Positions 51,225 through 59,930 of a stretch of DNA of 64,000 bases are shown here, piece after piece. Below the pieces are notes generated by a model. The model had not been told where the DNA came from, ran no database searches, and saw only the letters and a program-made list of their open reading frames with translations. The stretch is from Bacteroidales bacterium (GTDB lineage Bacteria > Bacteroidota > Bacteroidia > Bacteroidales > UBA932). The position numbers were made by a program, and so were the translations under genes. The stretch is from contig JAFPVJ010000019.1 in assembly GCA_017400135.1 (NCBI GenBank), forward strand, positions 186,001 through 250,000. The letters run 5' to 3'. Each line of letters begins with the position of its first letter. Position 1 is the stretch's first letter.

Positions 51225-52421
51225 CTATGCGATAATGCCCAGTTCCTTGAAAATGCCGGTCAGCACGTCCACCGCCTCGTCCACCTGCGCGATCGAATGC
51301 GTCGCCATCAGGGCGAAACGGATCAGCACATCCTTCTCCGGCACCGCCGGCGCAATCACGGGCGTGATGAAAACGCCCTTTTCGTAGGCCAGCTTGACCA
51401 CCGTCATTGCCTTGATCGTGTCCCGCACGAAGAGCGGGATGATCGGAGACTGCGTGTGGCCGATGTCGAAACCGGCGGCGCGGAAAGCCTCCTGCGCATG
51501 GTGCGTCAGCTCCCACAGGTGCTCCCGGCGCTCCGGCTCATTGATCATGATGTCCAGCGCCGTCAGGGCGGCCGCCGTGGCGGCAGGCGTCATCGAAGCG
51601 CTGAAAATCAGCGAACGCGAATTGTGCTTGATGAAGTCGATGACCGTATGGTCGCCCGCGATGAAGCCGCCCAGCGAACCGAAACTCTTGGAGAAGGTGC
51701 CCATGATCAGGTCCGTCTCCTTCGTCAGACCGAAATGGCTGGCGGTGCCGGAACCGTTCTCACCGATGACGCCCAGCGCGTGCGCGTCGTCCACCATCAC
51801 GGATGCGTTGTATTTCTTGCACAACTCCACGATCTGCGGCAGCGGCGCGATGTCGCCCTCCATCGAATAGATGCCGTCTACGACGATCAGCTTTTGTGCG
51901 TGACGAGGCGTCCCCCGGAGCCGGCGCTCCAGCACGGCCATGTCATTGTGGGGAAACTTGCGCACGTCGGCGAAGCCCAGGCGGCTGCCGTCGATGATGC
52001 AGGCGTGGTCCAGGGCGTCCAGGAACACGTAACTCCCGCGGGGCGACAGACAGCTCACCACGCCCAGATTGACCTGGAAACCGGTGCTGTAGGTGACGGC
52101 TTCCTCCTTTCCCACGAAACGGGCCAGCTTGGCCTCCAACTCTTCGTGGAGATCCAGCGTCCCGTTGAGAAAACGGCTGCCAGAGCAGCTGGTCCCATAT
52201 TTCTCGATGGCCTTGACCGCGGCTTCCTTCAGACGCGGGTCATCAGAGAGGCCGAGATAAGAGTTGGAGCCGAACATCAGCACGTCCTTCCCGTCCGACA
52301 TCCGGACGAGGGGATCCTGACCCGAGGAAATGGGGCGGTAATAAGGATAGACTCCTTGCGCCCGCACCTCGTCAGCGAGGGTATAGCGGGCGCAGTTGTC
52401 TTTCAGCGTTGTATTCTTCAT
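51225..52421 (-). CDS. Serine palmitoyltransferase-like alpha-oxoamine synthase
   Basis: A 398-residue PLP enzyme: MFGSNSYLGLSDDPRLKEAA, TSCSGSRFLNGTLDLHEELE, DALDHACIIDGSRLG, VDDAHALGVIGENGSG and the PLP lysine in MGTFSKSFGSLGGFIAG. These fit the alpha-oxoamine synthase family; the sequence and start resemble Bacteroidota serine palmitoyltransferase, which condenses serine with palmitoyl-CoA to begin sphingolipid synthesis. 2-Amino-3-ketobutyrate CoA ligase is the main alternative. It is followed by the SDR 1 base later and preceded by a uracil permease 3 bases upstream. Confidence 0.85.
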   Translation of the reverse strand: MKNTTLKDNCARYTLADEVRAQGVYPYYRPISSGQDPLVRMSDGKDVLMFGSNSYLGLSDDPRLKEAAVKAIEKYGTSCSGSRFLNGTLDLHEELEAKLARFVGKEEAVTYSTGFQVNLGVVSCLSPRGSYVFLDALDHACIIDGSRLGFADVRKFPHNDMAVLERRLRGTPRHAQKLIVVDGIYSMEGDIAPLPQIVELCKKYNASVMVDDAHALGVIGENGSGTASHFGLTKETDLIMGTFSKSFGSLGGFIAGDHTVIDFIKHNSRSLIFSASMTPAATAAALTALDIMINEPERREHLWELTHHAQEAFRAAGFDIGHTQSPIIPLFVRDTIKAMTVVKLAYEKGVFITPVIAPAVPEKDVLIRFALMATHSIAQVDEAVDVLTGIFKELGIIA

Positions 52422-52424
52422 CTT

Positions 52425-53762
52425 TTATTTGTGGTCGGGGTCGCCGAAATTGACGGCGGCATCCCCTTCCTTGCGGGAGCCGAACTCATAGTCCTTGCCC
52501 GGAAGGATGGCATTGAGGATGATGCCCACCAGCGCCGCGACGGCCAGGCCGCTCAGGCTGGTGAAGCCGATCGAAATCGCATCGCCCGCACCGTACTTGA
52601 TACCGATCGCGAGGACCAGGATCAGGGCGGCGACGATGACGTTGCGGGAGTTGGTGAAGTCCACGCGGTTCTCAACGATGTTGCGCACACCGACCGCTGA
52701 GATCATACCGTAGAGGATCAGGGAGATACCGCCGATCGTAGCGGCCGGCATCGAGCTCACGACGGCCGCGAATTTCGGGCTGAAGGAGAACAGGATGGCA
52801 AACACGGCCGCGATGCGGATCACGCGCGGGTCAAACACCTTGGTCAGGTTCAGCACGCCGGTATTCTCGCCGTAGGTCGTGTTGGCAGGAGCGCCGAAGA
52901 GAGAGGCCAGGATCGTGGCGGCGCCGTCACCCATCAGGGTCCGGTGCAGGCCCGGGTCCTCAAGATAGTTGATCCCCGTCGTGGAGGAAATGGCGCAGAT
53001 GTCACCGATGTGCTCGACCATCGTGGCCAGGGCGATCGGCATGATCGTGAAGATGGCACCCCAGAGCAAAGCGCTGTCCGGGCGCTGGAACACCGACAGG
53101 ACGGTATCCTCACCCTTGAACGGCAGGCCGATCCAGGCAGCCTCGCGCACGGCGGAGAAGTCCACCTGGCCGATGCAGGCGGCGAAGATATACGACACGA
53201 CGACACCCAGCAGGATGGGGACGATCTTGATCATTCCCTTGCCCCAGATATTGCAGATCACGACGGTGGCCAGGGCCACGAGAGCCACCCACCAGTTGGC
53301 GTTACAGTTGGAGATGGCGCTGCCGGACAGGGTCAGACCGATGGCGATGATGATCGGGCCGGTCACGACGGGCGGGAAGAAACGCATCACCTTCTTGATG
53401 CCGAAAGCGCGGATCAGGCCGGCCAGCACGAAATACAGCAAGCCTGCGCAGCAAACGCCGACACACGCATACGGGAGCGCCTGTGCGGCAGGGAGCCCCG
53501 TCTTGGCGCCCATCTCGACCACGGCGGCGTAACCGCCGAGGAAGGCGAAGGATGATCCCAGGAAGGCGGGCACCTTGAACTTCGTGATCCAGTGGAAGAG
53601 CAGCGTGCCGAGGCCGGCGAAGAGGAGCGTAGCCGACACGGAAAGACCCGTGATCGCAGGAACGAGGACCGTGGCTCCGAACATCGCGAACATGTGCTGG
53701 AGTCCGAGGACCGTCATTTTGCCTTTGCCCAACTGACGGGCGTCATAAATACCTTGTGCCAT
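52425..53762 (-). CDS. uraA: NCS2 uracil/xanthine permease
   Basis: A 445-residue membrane protein of the UraA branch: GLQHMFAMFGATVLVPAITG at the N-terminus, FLGSSFAFLGGYAAVV, FPPVVTGPIIIAIGLTLSGS and GAPANTTYGENTGVLNLTKV are diagnostic, with about 14 membrane segments. It imports uracil by proton symport. It begins the uraA-spt-SDR-barrel series, with only 3 bases before the next start, so a pyrimidine carrier and lipid enzymes share a message. No promoter box is clear in the 41 bases upstream. Confidence 0.92.
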   Translation of the reverse strand: MAQGIYDARQLGKGKMTVLGLQHMFAMFGATVLVPAITGLSVSATLLFAGLGTLLFHWITKFKVPAFLGSSFAFLGGYAAVVEMGAKTGLPAAQALPYACVGVCCAGLLYFVLAGLIRAFGIKKVMRFFPPVVTGPIIIAIGLTLSGSAISNCNANWWVALVALATVVICNIWGKGMIKIVPILLGVVVSYIFAACIGQVDFSAVREAAWIGLPFKGEDTVLSVFQRPDSALLWGAIFTIMPIALATMVEHIGDICAISSTTGINYLEDPGLHRTLMGDGAATILASLFGAPANTTYGENTGVLNLTKVFDPRVIRIAAVFAILFSFSPKFAAVVSSMPAATIGGISLILYGMISAVGVRNIVENRVDFTNSRNVIVAALILVLAIGIKYGAGDAISIGFTSLSGLAVAALVGIILNAILPGKDYEFGSRKEGDAAVNFGDPDHK

Positions 53763-53803
53763 AATGTGTTGTTAAGATTTGGATTTAGTTACGTTTCGGG
53801 ATC

Positions 53804-56041
53804 CTACTCGGCCGGGGCCTCTTCCACGGCGGCCTCCACGGCTTCCGCGGCCTCGACGACCGCCTCCTCCGCAGCTTCGGGCGCTTCTTCTACCGCCTCG
53901 ACTTTCGGTTTGCGCTCGATGCCCATCCACTTCAGGTTATTGGTGAAGTACAGGCAGCCGAACGCGATGAGGAGCAGGGCGACCAGCCAGCCCAGGACCT
54001 TGGGCCACACCGGAGCGCGATAGGGATCACGACCCTTGACGGCCGGGTATTTCGCCACCGAAGTGAGCGTCTTGCCGAAGAGGATGTTGACGAGGGACTT
54101 GGAGTTGACGGCCCAGCCGTTGGCATTGAGGAGCGGACCCAGGTTGCGGCGGCGGAGCTTACGCCAGGCGATAAAGCAGGCCGGAGCGGAGATGATCAGC
54201 AAGATCGCGACGATCACGAGCAGCAGCTGCCACCACTTCAAGGCGAAGATGCCCTTGAACAGGGCGGCCAGGGCCACGCCCAAGGCGCCGACAGCCATGC
54301 CGATGGCGGCGAAGATACCGGCAAACTTGGCGATGTCGAAAGGCTGCTTGCCGCCGGCCGGAGCACCCGGCACACCGGTATCAGCCTTGGTCTGCAAGTT
54401 CGCCACGGCGGCGCTGTCCTTCTCGGACGCATTCTTGTCGATCTTGCTGGAAATGAAGTTCGCCAGCTTGCGGTAAGGGCTCCAGAAGGCCTTGCGGATA
54501 CTGATGGGATTGTCCACCACTTTGGTCACGACGGCATCCCAGTCCCCACCGTGAAGGTCATAGAACAGGGCGTTCTTGCCGGGACGCAGGTCATCGGTGT
54601 CGCCGGCGGTCATCGCCGCGACGACATTCATCGTCTTGCCCGTAGCCTTCTGCGTGCAGGTGCAGTAGATGAGGAACATGTTGCTCAGGCCGGCCATGTC
54701 GCCGTGCTTACCCATATCCTCCACGCGGACGCAGAAGTTGCAGCAGCGCTCGTCGATGTAGAGTTTACCCGCCTCGAAGATGGCGGCCGGCTCGCCGTTG
54801 CGGCCGTAATACTCGGAGAAATTGACATAGTTGCGCAGCAGGCGGTAGAAGTCGCGGTTCAGGTGCGTGAGCTTGTCCACCGCATCGATCCCAGCCGCCT
54901 CCTCCTCGAGCGCCTTGTCCGCGGCGATCAGCTCCAGCAGGGCGGCCTTCCTGTCCTCCTTGAGCAGGGCGCGGATGCCGTCGGCGCCCAGAGGCTCCAC
55001 CTCGGAACCCTTCTTGGCATCCATCCAGGCCGTGTAGGGTTTGAATTTGTCCAGGATTGCCAGCCAATCGCTCTCGCTGAGTTCGTCCTTGCCCGGGAAA
55101 TCCTTGTCCAGCACCAGGCCCTTGAGCGTCGTGAAAGCCGCCTGCCAGGCGGGGTTGAGGGCCTTCAACGGCAGCACGGGCTCCTTGTCCGGGCGAGCCA
55201 GCGGATAGGTCGCGATCTCGGCCTCGTTGGCGACCAGGTCGGTCCCGCTGATGGCGCTTACCTTTTCCACGGAGACATCCAGGGCTTCAGACACGGCCTC
55301 GTCGAAGTTGATGAGCTTGCAGCGCATGAAGTAGTCAGCCACCTTGTCCCGGACCGCATTGACGGCGTCCAGGGCGGCGGAAGTGTCCGCACCGTAGGGC
55401 TGCACGGCCTCCAGATCCGCTTCCGCGGCATCCAGCCACGCAGCGTAGTCGGCCAGGGCCTCGTAGAACTTGTTGACGATCTCCTCGTTGACACCTTCCT
55501 CACCGCTGCGGTCGGTCGCACTGCCGACCGTGGTGACGATGGTCTCGATCGTCTTTTTCAGATCTTCGTCATCGGTCGAAGCCGGGGTGACGATGCCGTC
55601 GCCGTTGAGTTTGGTTTTGGCAAAAATGGCCACACTGTCGGAAGTATCCGCCACGGAAATGCTGTCCTTCTCGAGACCGAGGTTCGCAAGGATCTGCTTC
55701 GCGGAATCGAAGAGCTTCTTGCCGGCCTCGCAGTCGGTATTGATCTGCGCGAGCGGGAGGGTGTCTTCTCCTTTGAGAATGGCGTCCTTGTCTTTCAGGA
55801 CGGAGGTCAGCCACTCGGCGGCGGCGACGATTTCCGCGACACGGACACGGCCGTCCCCGTCGGTATCGATCATCGAGAGGGTCTTCTCGTCGAACTCGAG
55901 CCCCTTGACCGGGCAGCTCAGGACGGTCCATTTCTTCTGGTCCAGCTCACCGAGATGGGCGATGTCTTCGCCACTGCCGATCTGGACGCGGGGAACGCCT
56001 CCCAGGGAGACGTACTTCCAATCGTATGTTTTCTTGGCCAT
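53804..56041 (-). CDS. Uncharacterised EF-hand membrane protein
   Basis: A 745-residue protein with no signal peptide. Residues 59-70 (DTDGDGRVRVAE) form a complete EF-hand loop with D59, D61, D63 and E70; KLNGDGIVTPAS near residue 145 is a degenerate second loop. A helical middle region (about 180-440) follows, then a Cys-rich patch (DERCCNFCVRV, IYCTCT) near 435-470. Three membrane helices lie at about 573-595, 603-626 and 682-699, and the tail is a run of Glu and Ala (EAPEAAEEAVVEAAEAVEAA). I recognise no named family. It may sense calcium or act as a scaffold; this is only inference. Confidence 0.7.
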   Translation of the reverse strand: MAKKTYDWKYVSLGGVPRVQIGSGEDIAHLGELDQKKWTVLSCPVKGLEFDEKTLSMIDTDGDGRVRVAEIVAAAEWLTSVLKDKDAILKGEDTLPLAQINTDCEAGKKLFDSAKQILANLGLEKDSISVADTSDSVAIFAKTKLNGDGIVTPASTDDEDLKKTIETIVTTVGSATDRSGEEGVNEEIVNKFYEALADYAAWLDAAEADLEAVQPYGADTSAALDAVNAVRDKVADYFMRCKLINFDEAVSEALDVSVEKVSAISGTDLVANEAEIATYPLARPDKEPVLPLKALNPAWQAAFTTLKGLVLDKDFPGKDELSESDWLAILDKFKPYTAWMDAKKGSEVEPLGADGIRALLKEDRKAALLELIAADKALEEEAAGIDAVDKLTHLNRDFYRLLRNYVNFSEYYGRNGEPAAIFEAGKLYIDERCCNFCVRVEDMGKHGDMAGLSNMFLIYCTCTQKATGKTMNVVAAMTAGDTDDLRPGKNALFYDLHGGDWDAVVTKVVDNPISIRKAFWSPYRKLANFISSKIDKNASEKDSAAVANLQTKADTGVPGAPAGGKQPFDIAKFAGIFAAIGMAVGALGVALAALFKGIFALKWWQLLLVIVAILLIISAPACFIAWRKLRRRNLGPLLNANGWAVNSKSLVNILFGKTLTSVAKYPAVKGRDPYRAPVWPKVLGWLVALLLIAFGCLYFTNNLKWMGIERKPKVEAVEEAPEAAEEAVVEAAEAVEAAVEEAPAE

Positions 56042-56087
56042 AGGTATTAGTTTTTATTTCGTTAAATATAACGATTTTTTTTGAGTT

Positions 56088-56930
56088 TCAGCGGGCGTCG
56101 TGCTTTTTCTCTTCGCTCGGCGGATAGCCGAAGCGCGCCTTGTAGACACGGGAAAAATGGGAGAAGTTGCAGAAGCCGGCATCCGCCATCGCATCCTGGA
56201 CCCGGACATCCCCTTTTGCCAGCAGTTCCCGGGCCAGTTCCAGCCGCCTGCGTATCAGCCATTTCTGCGGTGGTTCCCCGAAAATGCGACGGAAATCCCG
56301 GTTGAACGCCGAAAGGCTCCGGCCTGAAAAATGGGCGAAATCCGGGAGCGAAAGCTCCATCATGTAGTTTTCTTCCATGAATTCCCGGAGGTCGATTTTC
56401 CACCGGCTAGTGAAGTCGAACAGGGAGGCGTACAGGTTGGCGTCGGTCTTCAGGAGACAGCGCAAACCTTCCGTTTTCTTCATGTCCGCCCATTCCCGGT
56501 CCGGTTTTTCTTCCGACCAGAAATAAGGCAGCAGCGACTGGAACAGGCCCGACACGTCCGGACGCGCCGGGATCTTGCGCAGCGGATTCTCCGGGCGCAC
56601 CGCGCTGACCGGCCCGATCTCGGGTCTCGAACGGCGGTAATAGCCGAGCAGGAAACTTCGCTCAAAGATCATCGCCACGGCTTTGAAAGGTTCGCCTGCG
56701 GGACCGCAGGACTTCGCCAGGGTGATGTTGCAATCCTTCCGCACGAAAATGCACTCCCCCGGCGACAGCCGGATAGTCCGTCCCGGTCCGGCGATCTCCA
56801 GGATGCCGCCGATCAGATGAATCAGGGCGTGGTCTTTCAGTGAAACGGTTTCGCGCAGCGTCTCGTCGTGGATGCAGGAGAAGAAGATGCCGTGGTACTC
56901 CAGGACCCGGGAATCTCGATAGGATGGCAT
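56088..56930 (-). CDS. AraC-family transcriptional regulator
   Basis: A 280-residue regulator from ATG 56930. The N-terminal cupin-like sensor (about 10-100, HALIHLIGGILEIAG, LSPGECIFVRKDCNITL) precedes two helix-turn-helix units: SLPDFAHFSGRSLSAFNRDF and VQDAMADAGFCNFSHFSRVY, ending RFGYPPSEEKK. The ligand is unknown. It is divergent from the TonB receptor at 57013 and probably controls it; a TAATTTTG box 28 bases upstream serves its own gene. A TTG 9 bases earlier is an alternative start. Confidence 0.88.
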   Translation of the reverse strand: MPSYRDSRVLEYHGIFFSCIHDETLRETVSLKDHALIHLIGGILEIAGPGRTIRLSPGECIFVRKDCNITLAKSCGPAGEPFKAVAMIFERSFLLGYYRRSRPEIGPVSAVRPENPLRKIPARPDVSGLFQSLLPYFWSEEKPDREWADMKKTEGLRCLLKTDANLYASLFDFTSRWKIDLREFMEENYMMELSLPDFAHFSGRSLSAFNRDFRRIFGEPPQKWLIRRRLELARELLAKGDVRVQDAMADAGFCNFSHFSRVYKARFGYPPSEEKKHDAR

Positions 56931-56958
56931 GCTCAGCAAAATGATTTGGTACGCAGAG

Positions 56959-56966
56959 CAAAATTA
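56959..56966 (-). promoter_or_regulatory. -7 promoter box of the AraC-family gene
   Basis: TAATTTTG on the minus strand, 28 bases before ATG 56930, in the 82-base gap shared with the TonB receptor. Confidence 0.45.
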
Positions 56967-56983
56967 CAATAATATTTCGATTG

Positions 56984-56991
56984 TTTCTTTG
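56984..56991 (+). promoter_or_regulatory. Weak -7 box of the TonB receptor
   Basis: TTTCTTTG differs by one base from TAnnTTTG and lies 21 bases before ATG 57013. A weak box would fit dependence on the divergent AraC-type activator. Confidence 0.3.
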
Positions 56992-57012
56992 CATTCGAGT
57001 AATAATTGTAAG

Positions 57013-58866
57013 ATGAAAAGATTCGCCCTGATTCTCGGCGGCCTGACCCTCTGCGCCGGCCTTTTTGCCTCTGAAACCGTCCCTGCGACCGATACCCTCC
57101 GCACCTCCGTCGTGACCGGAACCCGCGTCAGCGCCCTGCGCGACCAGATTCCCGCCCCCATCAGCGTCGTGGGCCGGGAAACCCTCGAAACCAGCGACGA
57201 GAACGTCCTGATGCCCGCCCTCATGGAGCAGGTCCCGGGACTCTTCGTCACCTCGCGCGGCGTTACGGGCTATAGTGTCTCCAACGGTGCGGCCGGAGCC
57301 ATCTCTCTTCGCGGATTCGGAGCCGGCAACGGACGCGTAGCCATCCTGATCGACGGCCATCCCCAGTTCGAATCCATCTATGGCCATCCCGTCGCTGACG
57401 AATATCTGGCAGCCAACGCGGCCCGCGTGGAAGTCTCCCGCGGCGCCGCTTCCGTCCTGTACGGGTCCAACGCCCTGGGCGGCGCGATCAACATTATCAC
57501 CCGTCAGCCCGTCCACGATGGCAACGAACTGGGAGTCAAGCTGATGGGCGGCTCGTACGGAACGTACCGCGGCATCCTCAACGACAGCTACAAGAAGGGA
57601 CGATTCACGATGAGCGCCTCCCTGAGCGCCGACCGCACCGCCGGCCACCGGGTCAATTCCGCCTTCAATTCCCTCGGGGGAATGCTGAACGCCGGCTACC
57701 AGATCTCCGACGTCTGGAAGGCCAAGGCCCGAGTCAGCCTGTCCGACGCCTGGTCCCAGAATCCCGGTCCCGTTTCCGCCCCCATCCTGGACGGCACGGC
57801 CAACACGATCCGCGGCATGGCCGGCCTCGCCCTGGAGAATCGGTCCGAGCGTCTCTCCGGCGCCTTTGACCTGTTCTGCAACTGGGGCAACCACATCATC
57901 AACGATGGCCACACGGCGGACAAGCCCGCCCAGGAATACCTTTTCCATGGCACCGACTATACCGCGGGTTTGACCGCCTACCAGACGGCTTCTTTATGGG
58001 ACGGCAACGCCCTGACCGCCGGACTGGATCTGCTTTATTACGGCGGCAATGCCTACCGCAATCCCGTCAAGGAGATCTATGCCGACCACAAATGTCTCAA
58101 TGAAGAGGCCGTCTACCTCCTGGACAAGCAGACCTTCGGCCCCATCACGCTGAGCGCAGGCCTGCGCCTGGACCGCCACAGCGCCTACGGCCTGGAATGG
58201 ATTCCCCAGTTCGGAGCCACCTGGACGCCCGAGACCGGCACCACCGTCAAACTCTCCGCCTCCAAGGGCTTCCGCATGCCCAACATGCGCGAACTCTACA
58301 TGTACGCCGTGGCCAACGAGGCCCTTCTGCCCGAAAAAGCATGGAGCTACGACTTCACCGTCGGACAGCACTTCCTGGACGGGCGGCTGAACGTCGAAGC
58401 CACCGCCTTCTACACCAAGGGCTCCAACATCATCGAGGTCAATGTCGTGGACGGCATCCGCCAGAACCGGAATGTCGGCGCATTCGCCAATACCGGCGCT
58501 GAATTCGCCGCCGACTGGAAAGTCTGCCAGACGCTTTCCTTCAACGCCAACTACAGCTATCTCCACATGGAGAAGATCTACACCGGCGCCCCCATCCACA
58601 AAGCCTGGCTGGGCGGCCGCTGGACCCCGGGCCGCTGGTCCGTCGATCTGGGTGCAATGGGTATTTCCGGCCTGTACCTGACGACCGGAGAGAACGCCCG
58701 CACGGCGCAGTATGTAGACCTGAAGGCCCGCGTGGGCTGCCGGGTGACCAAGGGCCTGGAACTCTTCGTCCGCGGCGCCAACCTCCTCAACCAGACCTAC
58801 GAGACCATGGACGGCTTCCCCGAGCCCGGTATTGTCGTCCTCGGCGGACTCAGTCTGAAAATCTGA
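57013..58866 (+). CDS. TonB-dependent outer-membrane receptor (vitamin/siderophore type)
   Basis: A 617-residue receptor with a signal peptide (MKRFALILGGLTLCAGLFAS), TonB-box-like TLRTSVVTGTRV, a plug domain (about 35-150: QIPAPISVVGRETLE, VPGLFVTSRGVTG, RVAILIDGHPQFESIYGHPV) and the plug-barrel hallmark ARVEVSRGAASVLYGSNALG, then a 22-strand barrel ending with LGGLSLKI. It lacks the carboxypeptidase-like domain of SusC-type receptors and looks like BtuB/FecA-type carriers for small metal chelates or vitamins. It is divergent from an AraC-family gene and convergent on polyprenyl synthetase with a 14-base gap. Confidence 0.93.
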   Translation: MKRFALILGGLTLCAGLFASETVPATDTLRTSVVTGTRVSALRDQIPAPISVVGRETLETSDENVLMPALMEQVPGLFVTSRGVTGYSVSNGAAGAISLRGFGAGNGRVAILIDGHPQFESIYGHPVADEYLAANAARVEVSRGAASVLYGSNALGGAINIITRQPVHDGNELGVKLMGGSYGTYRGILNDSYKKGRFTMSASLSADRTAGHRVNSAFNSLGGMLNAGYQISDVWKAKARVSLSDAWSQNPGPVSAPILDGTANTIRGMAGLALENRSERLSGAFDLFCNWGNHIINDGHTADKPAQEYLFHGTDYTAGLTAYQTASLWDGNALTAGLDLLYYGGNAYRNPVKEIYADHKCLNEEAVYLLDKQTFGPITLSAGLRLDRHSAYGLEWIPQFGATWTPETGTTVKLSASKGFRMPNMRELYMYAVANEALLPEKAWSYDFTVGQHFLDGRLNVEATAFYTKGSNIIEVNVVDGIRQNRNVGAFANTGAEFAADWKVCQTLSFNANYSYLHMEKIYTGAPIHKAWLGGRWTPGRWSVDLGAMGISGLYLTTGENARTAQYVDLKARVGCRVTKGLELFVRGANLLNQTYETMDGFPEPGIVVLGGLSLKI

Positions 58867-58880
58867 AGACTTACAGGCTG

Positions 58881-59876
58881 CTATTTCGCGCGGGAGACGA
58901 GGCGGTCGGCGAAGGTGCGCAGGGCGTCGAAGGCGGTTGTGCCGGTGAGGCCGATGGCGGCGTCGAGGCCGTCGATGGCGGCCAGGGCTTCGTCGCTGAG
59001 GCGGCGGACTTCTGCACGGGCGTCTTCACCGACGGAGGCGGCGTCGTAGATGGCGCGCACGGCCGCGATCTTGGCGGCCTGCTCGTCGGCGGTTTCCACC
59101 GGGAGTTCCATCGCCTTCAGCAGGGCATCCTTGCAGGCGAGTTTCTCCAAAGCCCGGGTCAGCAGCCAGCTTTTCTTGTTATTGACGATGTCTCCGCCGA
59201 TGGGCTTGCCGAAGACGGCCGCGTCACCGTAGGTGTCGAGGTAGTCGTCGGCGACCTGGAAGGCCAGTCCGAGACGGTAGCCGTATTCATACAACCGCTT
59301 CGCGACGGCATCCGAGGCGCCTCCGATCAGGGCGCCCATCTGGGCCGCGCAGGCGATCAGGACGCCGGTCTTCAGCCCGATCATCTGCATGTAATCGGCC
59401 ATCGGTACCTGCGGGACCGATTCGAAGTCCATGTCCATCTGCTGGCCCTCGCAGACCTCGGCGGCCGTTTTGGTAAAGAGGGCCAGGACACGTCCCAGCA
59501 CCTCCGGAGGGGCCTGGGCGATGCGCCGATAACTGTCGATGCACATCACGTCGCCGGAGAGGATGGCGGTGTCTTCGTTCCATTTCTTCCAGACGGTGTC
59601 GCAGCCGCGCCGCATCGGCGAACGGTCCATGATGTCGTCGTGGATCAGGGTGAAGGTGTGGAAGACTTCCAGTCCCGCGGCCGGCTCCAACACGGACGCG
59701 TCCAGCGTATCCTTGAAAAGCGAATAAGTCAGCAGGCAGAGTTTCGGGCGCAGGCGCTTGCCGCCGATGGCGATCATGTAGCGCAAGGGGTCATAGAGCC
59801 CGGCGGGCTCCTGCGGAAAAGTGATATCGGCGAACAGGGCGGTGACGGCCCGGTCCAGGATGCGGTCTTCGATCAT
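58881..59876 (-). CDS. Polyprenyl (trans-isoprenyl) diphosphate synthase
   Basis: A 331-residue enzyme from ATG 59876. The first Asp-rich motif is HTFTLIHDDIMDRSPMRRG and the second is GLAFQVADDYLDTYGD; IAIGGKRLRPKLCLLTY at the N-terminus binds the homoallylic diphosphate. It elongates allylic diphosphates with isopentenyl diphosphate; chain length (farnesyl, geranylgeranyl or octaprenyl) cannot be told. A longer frame upstream lacks conserved sequence and crosses rsgA, so it is rejected. A TATATTTG box lies 19 bases upstream. Confidence 0.9.
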   Translation of the reverse strand: MIEDRILDRAVTALFADITFPQEPAGLYDPLRYMIAIGGKRLRPKLCLLTYSLFKDTLDASVLEPAAGLEVFHTFTLIHDDIMDRSPMRRGCDTVWKKWNEDTAILSGDVMCIDSYRRIAQAPPEVLGRVLALFTKTAAEVCEGQQMDMDFESVPQVPMADYMQMIGLKTGVLIACAAQMGALIGGASDAVAKRLYEYGYRLGLAFQVADDYLDTYGDAAVFGKPIGGDIVNNKKSWLLTRALEKLACKDALLKAMELPVETADEQAAKIAAVRAIYDAASVGEDARAEVRRLSDEALAAIDGLDAAIGLTGTTAFDALRTFADRLVSRAK

Positions 59877-59895
59877 GGGGCAAAAGTTAGCATTA

Positions 59896-59903
59896 CAAAT
59901 ATA
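59896..59903 (-). promoter_or_regulatory. -7 promoter box of the polyprenyl synthetase gene
   Basis: TATATTTG on the minus strand, 19 bases before ATG 59876, divergent from the rsgA box 13 bases away. Confidence 0.5.
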
Positions 59904-59916
59904 AGCAGAAAACTCG

Positions 59917-59924
59917 TATCTTTG
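59917..59924 (+). promoter_or_regulatory. -7 promoter box of rsgA
   Basis: TATCTTTG ends 6 bases before the rsgA ATG at 59931, implying a leaderless or near-leaderless transcript. Confidence 0.55.
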
Positions 59925-59930
59925 CACGGT

